NCBI GenBank assembly: GCA_041485845.1 | Contig: JBGPKH010000103.1 | Coordinates: 1 to 18,219, forward strand | DNA from: OMOG01 sp041485845 | GTDB taxonomy: Bacteria; Acidobacteriota; Terriglobia; Bryobacterales; Bryobacteraceae | Reading direction: 5' to 3' | Length of the DNA stretch: 18,219 nt | Shown: in pieces, positions 1 to 7,452 of the stretch | Layout of the letters: every line of letters starts with the position of its first letter | Position numbering within the stretch: the stretch's first letter is position 1 | The notes under the pieces: generated by a model | The model's database searches: none | What the model was told of the DNA's origin: nothing | Seen by the model: the letters and a program-made list of their open reading frames with translations, nothing else | Position numbers and translations under genes: made by a program

Positions 1-79
1 CCGTCATTGACCACAGGATGCGAAACTCCGAAACAATCCCCAAACAGCGCCTGGAACATTTCCATAACTAAATGTTCAA

Positions 80-133
80 GATCATTCTGTATTGGAAACA
101 GCCCCCTCCTTCAGGATCATTCTGTATTGGAAA
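80..133. repeat. Two-copy direct repeat (19 bp identical, 35-bp period) upstream of the radical SAM gene
   Basis: The word GATCATTCTGTATTGGAAA occurs at 80-98 and again, identical, at 115-133. Similarity continues imperfectly for about 10 bases past each copy (C-rich ...CCCTC), so this is a short tandem duplication with a 35-base period. A 12-base palindrome TTTTTCGAAAAA follows at 148-159. The repeats lie about 110-165 bases before the ATG of the next gene, where an activator or repressor might bind. A spacing of 35 bases (about 3.3 helical turns) is not a whole number of turns. Two copies are too few for a CRISPR. I see no gene in 1-244. Confidence 0.6.
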
Positions 134-244
134 AGACTCCCTCTGTTTTTTTCGAAAAAGCTGTCGTAAACTGGGCGGGAGAAGTGGGTTGAGGAAGCGG
201 CGCGCCGTACGCCATGCTCAACGAATAGGAATGGGAATGTTGCC

Positions 245-2059
245 ATGATCGGCGCCTCCGGCGAAGGCAAATTGATCGTGCTCACCGCTCCCCTGACGGA
301 GACCATCGATCATGCCGGCTACTTCATCCAGATGGCCTTGGCCTCGCTGCCGAAGCGCATGGAAGGAGTCATCAACCAAAAGTATCCGCAGTGGCGGGAA
401 GTGGAACGGAATGAGGACGGATCGGCCCGCTACATGCCGGCCGGGGTGCGATTGGTGGAAGCCTCCATCCTGCGGGATTTTCCCGCGGAGGACGTGGCCT
501 GCTGCTATCCGGAAGATCTCCCGAAGTTCATCGGGGCGCGCACGCGCGTTATCGGAGTGTCGACCCACAATCCGCTGGGGGTGACGTTTGCGGCCGGCGT
601 GTACGCTTCCATCTTCGGCTCTTCGCGCGAGCCGATCAATTCTCACTACTCCCGGCTACTGTTCGATGCCCTCAAGCACAGCCCGTACCGCTCGAATTTC
701 AAGGTGATTGTGGGCGGTTCGGGCGGCTGGCAGATCTCCCAGACGGACCGCTTCGAGGAACTGAGCGTCGATTGCGTTGTGGAGGGCCGCAGCGAGTCGG
801 AGCAGACGCTGGAACTGTTTCACAAGGCGATCCGCGGCGAACCGTTGCCCCGATTCGTGCAGGTTAATCATCCGACGGGAGCCGACGGACTGCTGACGCC
901 GCGCAAGCGAACGACCTTCGGTGTCGTGGAGATGACCACCGGATGCGGACGGCGCTGCAACTTCTGCCTGCCGGATCTGAATCCGCAAATCGACTTTCCG
1001 AAAAATAAGATCATGGAAGCCGTGCACGCCAATGTGCGCGAGGGCAACAGCCAGATCTCGCTCGCCACGGAGGACATGTTCATCTGGGGACAGGTGCATA
1101 CCAGCGTGCCGTTCTATTTCCCCAACCGCGAAGCCCTGGTCGAGCTGTACCGGGATGTGGTGAGCACGCCAGGGGTCCGGCATCACCTGTTGAGCCATAG
1201 CACCATGGCGCCCGCCGTGGTAGATCCAAAGCTCATCGAACAATTGTCTGACGTGCTGCTCGACAAGAGCCCCGTGAAGCTCCCGGCATTGAGCACCCAT
1301 CCCGAAGGCCGCATCCTCTCGCCGCTGATCGGTCTCGAAACGGCATCGGTACGGATGGCGAAACAGATCATGCCGGGCAAAGCCGTGCCTTTCCCCATCG
1401 ACGTATGGCCCAGTGTGGTCATCCAGGGGCTCACCACGCTTAACCGCAACAACTGGTTTCCCGTAATGACCCTCATGGTGGGGAATCCGGGCGAGACCGA
1501 TGCGGACTGCAAGGCCACACTCGATCTGCTCTACGAGGTGGAGCGCCGCGGCCTGTTCGCTTTCTTCGTTCCGTCGATCTTTACGCCGTTGCACTACACG
1601 CGGTTGTCGGACCGGCAAGGCGTCCAGGAGAGTCGGGAACTGACACCGCTCCAGTGGCAGATCATGATGAAGTGCTGGAAGATGAGCCTGCAGCCCGCGC
1701 TGCACAGTTGGTGGGGGCCGATGGCATGGCGGGTGGGTGCGCTCTTCGTCTGGATGTGGAAATTGCGCAAGATGAATGGGCCCAATTTCACCTGGCCGCT
1801 TATGCTGTTCGCCAGCGCTCTGCCTGAATCGCTGATGGCCAGGATGGGAAAGATCTACCGCGGACAGCCCATGCCGGTCAAGAGTCGCAAGGAACTGCTC
1901 GCCACCATCAAACGACCACACTGGAAGTACCTCCGGCCCGACAATGGCGACCTGCCGGACGGTTGGGAGGCACTGAAAGATTCGCCCGAGGCGCCCACAG
2001 CTTTGCGCGTCCTGCCCGCCACGACGGGAGAATTGGGGCAGGTCGGACATAGCCGTTGA
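245..2059 (+). CDS. Radical SAM protein with B12-binding-like N-terminal region
   Basis: The 604-residue product carries the radical SAM cluster motif CGRRCNFC, with the three cysteines C234, C238 and C241 (CxxxCxxC) that ligate the [4Fe-4S] cluster used to cleave S-adenosylmethionine. Residues about 1-220, with IGVSTHNPLGVTFAAGVY and the glycine-rich VIVGGSGGW, resemble the cobalamin-binding-like domain that precedes the radical SAM barrel in B12-radical SAM enzymes. I see no clear DxHxxG cobalamin-ligand motif. Later in the barrel MVGNPGETDAD matches a strand and loop common in this family. A tryptophan-rich hydrophobic stretch near 500-545 (WWGPMAWRVGALFVWMW) suggests membrane association. 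The ATG at 245 was chosen because earlier ATGs at 231 and 237 are in another frame; the Shine-Dalgarno is weak (GGAATGGGAATG). No pathway partner is adjacent, so the substrate is unknown. The gene is convergent with the ADOP permease. Confidence 0.85.
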   Translation: MIGASGEGKLIVLTAPLTETIDHAGYFIQMALASLPKRMEGVINQKYPQWREVERNEDGSARYMPAGVRLVEASILRDFPAEDVACCYPEDLPKFIGARTRVIGVSTHNPLGVTFAAGVYASIFGSSREPINSHYSRLLFDALKHSPYRSNFKVIVGGSGGWQISQTDRFEELSVDCVVEGRSESEQTLELFHKAIRGEPLPRFVQVNHPTGADGLLTPRKRTTFGVVEMTTGCGRRCNFCLPDLNPQIDFPKNKIMEAVHANVREGNSQISLATEDMFIWGQVHTSVPFYFPNREALVELYRDVVSTPGVRHHLLSHSTMAPAVVDPKLIEQLSDVLLDKSPVKLPALSTHPEGRILSPLIGLETASVRMAKQIMPGKAVPFPIDVWPSVVIQGLTTLNRNNWFPVMTLMVGNPGETDADCKATLDLLYEVERRGLFAFFVPSIFTPLHYTRLSDRQGVQESRELTPLQWQIMMKCWKMSLQPALHSWWGPMAWRVGALFVWMWKLRKMNGPNFTWPLMLFASALPESLMARMGKIYRGQPMPVKSRKELLATIKRPHWKYLRPDNGDLPDGWEALKDSPEAPTALRVLPATTGELGQVGHSR

Positions 2060-2126
2060 GATAACGCTGACCCGGTGGAACCACCACGTCCATGTTCCTA
2101 TTCACACCTGCGCCTCGAAGAACGGA

Positions 2127-2141
2127 CCACTTTCCAAGTGG
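2127..2141. terminator. Short stem-loop between convergent genes
   Basis: CCACTT-TCC-AAGTGG forms a perfect 6-bp stem with a 3-base loop in the 126-base gap between the converging radical SAM and ADOP genes. A smaller GGTGG-AA-CCACC stem lies just before it. There is no U-run on either strand, so intrinsic termination is doubtful. Position is the main argument. Confidence 0.25.
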
Positions 2142-2185
2142 CCATCCGGGCGGAAAGGCGACGGACGCTGGTGAGAACTGCGCGT

Positions 2186-4912
2186 TCACTCTCGACGCAG
2201 CGCCGCCATCGGATCCAGTCTCGACGCCCTCCGCGCCGGCAAGTACGCCGCGCCGAGTGCCACCAACAGCAGCAGCCCGGCCGCCAACGCCAGCGTGAGC
2301 GGATCCTGGGGAGCGACGCCGTAAAGCCTGCTCTGGATCAAGCGCGAAGCCGCGTAGGCCAGGCCCGCGCCCAGTGCCGGCCCGGCGATGACGAGTCCGA
2401 TGGTCTCGCGGAGGATCATCGCGATGACGCGGCCAGGTTGGGCTCCCAGGGCGATGCGGACCGCGATTTCGCCCGTGCGGCGCGCGATGCCATAAGAGAG
2501 CACGCCGTACAGGCCGATGGCGGCGAGCGTGAGCGCGACGCACCCAAACACTACGGCGAGTTGCGCGGTAGTGCGGTCCTGCGCCGTCAAGGGGGCCATC
2601 CGCTCTTCAATCGACCGGGCGGATAAGATCGGCAGCGAGGCGTCCACGCGCTGGATCGTCTTACGCACCGCCGCCATCACCGGCGCGGTTTCCGTGGCGG
2701 TGCGAATCAAGAAGGTGGGGCTGTTCACGGAGGACGGGGGTTGCGCTGCCGGCAAGAAGAAGCGCGGCTCGACATCGCCTCGCAGTCCCTGGGTACGCGC
2801 GTTTTTGGCGACGCCCACCACCTGGTATGCCGTCCGCTTATCGTCACCAATCGAGGTGATGCGCATCCCGATGGGGTTGCGCCGGTCGAAGAACCGTTTG
2901 GCGAAGGCCTCATTGATGACGCAGATCCTGGGCGCGCCGGCATGATCGCTCTCCAGGATTTCGCGTCCCAGAGCGAGGGGGACACCCAACGTCGAGAAGT
3001 AGCCGGGGCCCACCACATCCAATGCAGATCCGCGGTCATTGTCTCCTTTCGGCGCGTAACTCTCCACTTCGATCGTTGCCGAGGAGTTCCCTCCTGTGAA
3101 CACACCAAGTTGCGAAAAACTAGCCGCACGCACGCCGGGGATCCGCTGGAACTCTCCGAGTAGCTCACGAAGCAAGCTGTCGCTGCGCGTGGTGTCATGG
3201 GCCGCCTCGCGCAAATCGACCCGCACGAGCAGCAGGCGTTCAGCGGGAAAGCCGAGGTCTGCGCGTTGCAGGTTGTAGACTGTCCGCGCCAGCAAACCGG
3301 CGCCAACCAGCAAGGGTAAGGAAAGCGCCAATTGCAGGCTCACCAGAAATCGGCCCGAACGCATCTGGGCAAACGAGCCGATGGCGCCGCGACTTTGTTC
3401 CTTCAGACTTGCTCCGGCGTCGGTTTTGGTGACCTGCCAGGCCGGAAGTACGCCGAACAACAGCGCCGCGGCGAGTGTCGCGGCCAGGACGAAGGCCAAC
3501 ACCAGCGGATCCAGGGCGAAACTCATGTGGAAACGCGAGTCGGATTCCGCCATCATCCGCACCATTGCGCCGTGAAGAAAGTAAGCCACAGCGAGGGCGG
3601 CCACGCCTCCCATGGCGGCCAGCGCCAGACTTTCCGTGACGAGTTGGCGGATGAGGCGGCCGCGACTTGCGCCTAGCGACAAGCGCAAGGCTATTTCGGG
3701 CTTGCGCGCAGCGCCGCGCGCCAGCAGAAGGTTGGCCAGATTCGCGCACGCGATCAGTAGCAGCACGCCGACCGCCGCCAGCAGCGCGGTAAGCGAATGG
3801 GAGAATTCACTGCGCGTCGCCGAGGCTCCACGCGTGCCCGGCCGGATTCGGAGACGCTGATCCAGAAACTCGCGCCGGCGTTCCCCTGACGCGGTGGCGC
3901 CATAGAACGATTCCAAGCCGGCCTGAAAGATCGCGTTGGCCTGGGCTTCCGCCTGAGCCTGCGTCACTCCGGGTTTCAGTCTTCCGAACACATGGAGCCA
4001 CATCACCTTTTCGGGAGGCGTTTCGTGCAGCCAATCCTTGCCGGGCAGCACGCTGGGCTGCATTCTCAGCGAAATCCAGAGGTCTGGCTGCTGCCCGCTG
4101 GTTTCGCCGATAAAGCCGGGCGGCGCGACACCGATGATGGTCAGCGCAGCTTTGGGCAGGGTGAGGGTCTTGCCCAGCACGTCGGGACGGCCGCCGAAGC
4201 GTCGCTGCCAGTAGAGGTAACTAATGACGGCGTAGGGCGACTCGGCGCGGTCCTCGGCCGTCGTGAATACCCGGCCGATCGCCGGGCTAACGCCCAGAAC
4301 CTGAAAGAATCCACCCGATACCAAACGCCCGCGGGCTTCTTCCCACGCGCCGCCCTCGAAGCGGACCTGCCAAGTACTGAGGCTGCTTTGCGACGCCATC
4401 ATCGCCGAGAAGCCCCCCGCGTGGTCCCGCAATTGCTCGAATTCGCCGTAGGTGAGCCAGGACCGGGGGCCGTCGGTGCGGCCGTCCCACCGGCCGCTCC
4501 ACATCCCCGCGTCGTCCGGATTGGAGAGCATCACCAGTTGCTCGGGTTGGTGAACGGCAGGCAGCGAGGTGTGCAGCACGCCGTTCCACAGGCTGAAGAT
4601 CGCGGTATTGGCTCCGATGCCCAGGGCCAACGAAAGAATGGCGACGGCGGTGAAGCCTGGCCTCGTTGCCATGGTGCGCAGTGCGTAGCGCAGGTCTTGA
4701 AAAATCACGTGGCAGTGCTCCTTCGGGGCGACCGTCAGCGCGTCCAGGGCGGCTTGCAGCCACAGGCTCGCGGGTTGGAACTGGCCTCCGGTTCGCCGGG
4801 CTTCGCCCAGTTGCTCGGCGAACAGCCGGAGCATCTGATTGCCGTACTCATGCCGGAAGGCCGCCGGATAGCAGTAAAGCAGCGCCCTGTAGACAGTTTT
4901 GGCGCACATCAC
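2186..4912 (-). CDS. ADOP-family ABC transporter permease (MacB/FtsX-like, orphan)
   Basis: The 908-residue membrane protein has the layout of the acidobacterial duplicated orphan permeases. An N-terminal extension of about 85 residues (YRALLYCYPAAFRHEYG...) precedes two MacB-periplasmic-core plus FtsX units. Visible membrane segments include GFTAVAILSLALGIGANTAI, LLAAVGVLLLIACANLANLL, VLAFVLAATLAAALLFGVLP, FLVSLQLALSLPLLVGAGLL, LAVVFGCVALTLAAIGLYGV and a final LALAAGLLLLVALGAAYLP. The C-terminus PARRASRLDPMAALRRE is the usual FtsX ending. No ATPase gene is nearby, as is typical of this group, so the energy partner and substrate are unknown. The start is GTG at 4912 or ATG at 4909. The first overlaps the padR stop by four bases (GTGA) and the second by one (TGATG). 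Either way translation is probably coupled to padR, which is expected to be its regulator. Confidence 0.92.
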   Translation of the reverse strand: MMCAKTVYRALLYCYPAAFRHEYGNQMLRLFAEQLGEARRTGGQFQPASLWLQAALDALTVAPKEHCHVIFQDLRYALRTMATRPGFTAVAILSLALGIGANTAIFSLWNGVLHTSLPAVHQPEQLVMLSNPDDAGMWSGRWDGRTDGPRSWLTYGEFEQLRDHAGGFSAMMASQSSLSTWQVRFEGGAWEEARGRLVSGGFFQVLGVSPAIGRVFTTAEDRAESPYAVISYLYWQRRFGGRPDVLGKTLTLPKAALTIIGVAPPGFIGETSGQQPDLWISLRMQPSVLPGKDWLHETPPEKVMWLHVFGRLKPGVTQAQAEAQANAIFQAGLESFYGATASGERRREFLDQRLRIRPGTRGASATRSEFSHSLTALLAAVGVLLLIACANLANLLLARGAARKPEIALRLSLGASRGRLIRQLVTESLALAAMGGVAALAVAYFLHGAMVRMMAESDSRFHMSFALDPLVLAFVLAATLAAALLFGVLPAWQVTKTDAGASLKEQSRGAIGSFAQMRSGRFLVSLQLALSLPLLVGAGLLARTVYNLQRADLGFPAERLLLVRVDLREAAHDTTRSDSLLRELLGEFQRIPGVRAASFSQLGVFTGGNSSATIEVESYAPKGDNDRGSALDVVGPGYFSTLGVPLALGREILESDHAGAPRICVINEAFAKRFFDRRNPIGMRITSIGDDKRTAYQVVGVAKNARTQGLRGDVEPRFFLPAAQPPSSVNSPTFLIRTATETAPVMAAVRKTIQRVDASLPILSARSIEERMAPLTAQDRTTAQLAVVFGCVALTLAAIGLYGVLSYGIARRTGEIAVRIALGAQPGRVIAMILRETIGLVIAGPALGAGLAYAASRLIQSRLYGVAPQDPLTLALAAGLLLLVALGAAYLPARRASRLDPMAALRRE

Positions 4913-5262
4913 GCACCCGTCACCAGCCCTGTAGCGCGCGCCTGTTGCACCAGGGCGTTCAGCCGCTGCACTTCGGCCGTCGCCGCCCGCCTTCCGGAAC
5001 GCGAGAGCCGGTAGTAGCGCCGCCGCTCGTCGGTGCTCGACGGGTCCGGACTTTCCGCCAGTTCCTCAATCAGGCCTTGCTCGAGCATGCGGCGGATGGA
5101 GCTGTACAGCGTCCCGGGGCTCAACTGCACCTTGCCTCCGGTCCTGGCTGCGACATCCTGCATGATGGAGTAGCCGTGACGGTCGCGATCGGCGAGCGCG
5201 ATCAGGATGTGGAAGACCGCCGTCGGCAGCGGCAGCAGCGAATTTGGCTTTGAATCGTGCAT
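4909..5262 (-). CDS. PadR-family transcriptional repressor
   Basis: The 117-residue protein is a small winged-helix regulator. The N-terminal half (TAVFHILIALADRDRHGYSI...) and the wing region (LSPGTLYSSIRRMLEQGLIEE) are PadR hallmarks. YYRLSRSGRRAATAE leads into the dimerising C-terminal helix. The ATG at 5262 gives the standard PadR beginning (MHDSKPNSLLPLPTAVF). The frame stays open upstream to 5499, but that extension would cover the promoter and operator, so I exclude it. A GGTAGAG sequence 6 bases before the ATG can serve as ribosome binding site. padR is the first gene of a two-gene operon with the ADOP permease. An effector-sensing, autorepressing switch for the permease is the natural inference; the ligand is unknown. 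Confidence 0.9.
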   Translation of the reverse strand: MHDSKPNSLLPLPTAVFHILIALADRDRHGYSIMQDVAARTGGKVQLSPGTLYSSIRRMLEQGLIEELAESPDPSSTDERRRYYRLSRSGRRAATAEVQRLNALVQQARATGLVTGA

Positions 5263-5268
5263 CGTGAA

Positions 5269-5319
5269 CTCTACCAGGTACAAGTATACCGTCAACAAGT
5301 ATACTTGTCCAGGGTAGAG
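5269..5319 (-). promoter_or_regulatory. padR promoter overlapped by a palindromic PadR-type operator
   Basis: On the minus strand a -35 box TGGACA (plus 5306-5311) is separated by exactly 17 bases (5289-5305) from a -10 box TATACT (plus 5283-5288), a good sigma-70 promoter. A perfect 14-base palindrome ACAAGTATACTTGT (5295-5308) occupies most of the spacer and runs into the -35. A second half-site copy ACAAGTATAC lies at 5280-5289, 15 bases away. The whole block is also an imperfect inverted repeat: CTCTACC at 5269-5275 pairs with GGTAGAG at 5313-5319. The expected transcription start near 5276 leaves a leader of about 14 bases before the padR ATG. Binding by PadR would exclude RNA polymerase, so autorepression is the simplest reading. 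Confidence 0.7.
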
Positions 5320-5639
5320 ATAAGGCCACCGGCCTGGCGCGCGCAGGTGGCCCGCAGGCGGGTGTGCCCGTCCCCCATAACCGCTCGCTGAGAAGGCGTA
5401 AAAGAACCGCCGAGATCGCCGGGTTGACAGACGAAAGCGTCTGTCCACATTGGTGCGCAAGGGCTTGCGTTTTGTGGGGCAGTCGCTTTCTCCTGCCAAC
5501 CGATTCTTTTACAGCTTCTGACGCGCGCGGCCCTGTTCGGAGCCGCGACGGTAACCGGAGCGGTGTGCGGATAAGATGTGCGCTTGCCGGGCCAGGTGTC
5601 GGTATTTTCCTGCCTGCCGGGTCTTAGAATAGGGGTGAA
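5320..5639. other. Intergenic region with two stem-loops, no gene seen
   Basis: This 320-base gap separates the divergent padR and SBBP genes. It holds GGCCACC (5324-5330) pairing with GGTGGCC (5346-5352) across a 15-base GC-rich loop. It also holds an 8-bp perfect hairpin, GACAGACG (5426-5433), loop AAAG, CGTCTGTC (5438-5445). Neither is followed by a T-run. A TAGAAT box at 5625-5630 lies ten bases before the SBBP ATG but lacks a convincing -35. Reading frames crossing this region have no ribosome binding site or recognisable protein family. Confidence 0.45.
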
Positions 5640-6755
5640 ATGCGCGCGGTCCTCCTCCTTCTGTTGTCCTCGGCACTGTCCGCCACGGAATTCAGCACCT
5701 TCATCGGCGATGTGAACGATTACCACGTGTCGCGTGCGGTCGCCGACCCGGCGGGCAACACCTACCTCACCGGAAGCCGGGCGCTCGCCAGCCAGGAGTC
5801 CGAGATCTTCCTCATGAAGCTGGACCCGGCGGGTGAGATCGTGCTGTTTACCACCCTCAGCGGCAAGGGTAGCGACTCGGCGAACGACCTTGCGGTGGAC
5901 GCCGCCGGCAACATCTACCTGGCCGGCGCCACCACCTCGCGGAACTTTCCGCTGCGCAACGCGCTTCAATCCACGCCCGGCCCCGGCTTCCTCGTGAAGC
6001 TCAATGCTGACGCCAGCCAGCGGATCTACTCCACCTACTTCCCGGCCGCCGTTCAAGCGCTGGCCGTCGAACTCCGCGGGGAAACGGCTACGTCACCGGT
6101 ACCACCGTCGCGCCGAACTTCCCGGTGACCGCGGGTCTGCCTTCGGGGACGGTCTCGATGGGAGTTGCGGGAAGCTCCGGAGCATTCCTCACCAAGATCT
6201 CGGCCGCCGGAGACCGCATCGTGTATTCGGCGCTCATCGTCGGCCGCACCAAGGATTGCGGCGCGGGCAGCAGTTGTTTTCTGAGCCAGCGGATTACTGC
6301 CGGTGTGGCGCACGGGCGCGTTCGTGGCCAAGGTGAACCCCGCGGGATCGGCACTCTCCTACCTCACCTACCTTGGCTCGACGCATTTTCCCTTTGCGCC
6401 CTTTACGAATCCGGCGAACCGCGTCACCGCCATCGCGGTGGATGCGGGCGGCTATGCCTATGTCGCGGGTTCCACGTCGGACCCCAGGTTCCCAGCGACC
6501 CGCGGCGCATGGCAAACGGTTTTCGCCGGGCCGGCCGATCCCACGTCGCCCTTCCCCCCGCCACCCAGCGATGCGTTCGTCGCGAAACTCCAGCCCGATG
6601 GCAGTGGTGTGGTGTGGGCCACATACCTCGGCGGCAAGGGCGACGACGGGGCCAACGCGCTGGCGCTGGACGCATCGGGCGGTGTCTGGGTCAGCGGCGC
6701 CACCTCCTCCGCGGACTTTCCCAATACGCAGGGCTGGTCGCAAGGCCGCGACTTT
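5640..6755 (+). pseudogene. Broken SBBP (beta-propeller repeat) secreted protein
   Basis: Translation begins at ATG 5640 after AGGGGTGAA, with a signal peptide (MRAVLLLLLSSALSA). SBBP repeats follow, recognisable by AVDxAGNxYxxGxT plus NFP/RFP/DFP: DLAVDAAGNIYLAGATTS, GNGYVTGTTVAPNFPVT, AIAVDAGGYAYVAGSTSD and ALALDASGGVWVSGATSS. They lie in alternating frames. Near 6070-6081 two extra bases (an A at about 6070 and a G in the run at 6078-6081) shift the frame; removing both restores AVDSAGNGYVTG. Near 6296-6305 a second shift joins ITAGVA to WRTGAFVAKVN, where a whole repeat seems deleted. Recognisable sequence stops at GRDF (6755). The intact relatives are long extracellular propellers of unknown binding function. 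I judge this copy non-functional. Confidence 0.8.
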
Positions 6756-7052
6756 GATAATCGTGCGCCCTCCCGGCCATCCAGCACGCCGCTTCCACGG
6801 CCTGCGGAGGAGCGCAGTCCTGGGCGCGGCAGCGTGTCCCAGGGCGAAACGGTCAAGTTAATCCTCGGCGCCACGGCGTCTCGGCTTGCGCGCGCGCTAA
6901 GTGCCGCGACAGTTGGCCGACCTTCGTGGGTGGGCCCTCGCCCTTGCCGGCGGTCCCCTGCGTCCGCTTGCGGCAGCGGAACGAGGGCGTCCCGCGCGGT
7001 CCAGGGGGACCGCCCCACCAAGCCACTCCCAGAGCAATTACCTGAGTCAAGC
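6756..7052. other. Unassigned GC-rich stretch inside the degenerate region
   Basis: This sequence lies between the end of the SBBP remnant and the start of the TonB-receptor remnant. All three plus frames and the opposite frames give arginine- and proline-rich, low-complexity translations with no family I recognise, so I do not call a gene. It contains the inverted repeat annotated separately at 6949-7014. Confidence 0.4.
6949..7014. repeat. GC-rich imperfect palindrome (REP-like)
   Basis: GGCGGTCCCC (6949-6958) is exactly complementary to GGGGACCGCC (7005-7014), and a further CTG/CAG step pairs across a one-base bulge. GGTGGG at about 6928-6934 can pair with the CCCCACC beginning near 7013, giving a long imperfect hairpin of about 95 bases. 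It lies in non-coding sequence between two pseudogene fragments. It resembles dispersed palindromic elements, but I cannot tell whether it recurs in the genome. Confidence 0.45.
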
Positions 7053-7343
7053 GGATACCCACCTTTCGTATTTCGCACGCGCCTGGGGGTCCTCGACCGT
7101 AAAGCCCGCGACCCTTATGCCCTCTGGGACCTCTACGCCGCATCCTGGCGCGGCCGGGTGCATGCGTTCCTGCAAATCGGCAACGTGACTGGCGCCTGCT
7201 ACCCGGAAACCCTGGGAGTGCCGATGCCCGGCCGCACCGTGATCGGAGGCGTGGATCTCGTGCTGCGCAGGCGCCGACCCCGGGCAGCCACGTGGCGAGG
7301 GGGGCCTTGTGTGACGCAAATGACGCAAAATCCGCCGGTGTGA
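7053..7343 (+). pseudogene. C-terminal fragment of a TonB-dependent outer-membrane receptor
   Basis: The frame starting at 7053 encodes RDPYALWDLYAASWRGRVHAF, LQIGNVTGACYPETLGVPMPGR and TVIGGVDLVL. This is the typical end of a TonB-dependent receptor barrel: a strand with alternating aromatic residues, then N(V/L)TxxxYxE, GVPMPGRT and GG(V/I)xL. No plug domain, TonB box or upstream barrel exists in this window, and no start codon or ribosome binding site precedes it. The true C-terminus would lie near 7290; the frame runs on to a stop at 7343 through unrelated sequence. It is in the same open frame as the last SBBP segment, probably by chance. A non-functional remnant. Confidence 0.65.
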
Positions 7344-7452
7344 GAGTAAAAAAGAATAATTGTCTAACCCCTTATATTTCTGTTGGTTGCAGAGACTACC
7401 CGGAATTTTGTGACGCAAACAGAGGGGTTTTTCGGAACTTTGCGTCACAAAA
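7312..7452. repeat. Cluster of TGACGCAAA words with a perfect 14-bp inverted repeat
   Basis: TGACGCAAA occurs in direct tandem at 7312-7320 and 7321-7329, again at 7411-7419, and inverted (TTTGCGTCA) at 7439-7447. The last two sit in a perfect 14-base inverted repeat: TTTTGTGACGCAAA (7406-7419) and TTTGCGTCACAAAA (7439-7452), with a 19-base loop. The DNA between the clusters (7343-7405) is noticeably more AT-rich than its surroundings. It has no T-run in the position required for an intrinsic terminator. It could be a regulator site, a mobile-element end or a dispersed repeat. Confidence 0.6.

Noticed and set aside
80..133. Possible CRISPR repeat pair
   Set aside because: Only two copies with a 16-base gap that itself partly matches, no further units and no cas genes.
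656..2050. 464-codon minus-strand frame opposite the radical SAM gene
   Set aside because: A shadow frame caused by GC-rich third positions. It has no ribosome binding site and no recognisable motifs, while the plus strand has the CxxxCxxC motif.
5263..5499. N-terminal extension of PadR
   Set aside because: It would run through the promoter and operator, and PadR proteins begin close to the methionine at 5262.
7406..7452. 14-bp inverted repeat as an intrinsic terminator
   Set aside because: The 19-base loop is long, the stem base is A/T pairs, and no U-run follows on either strand.
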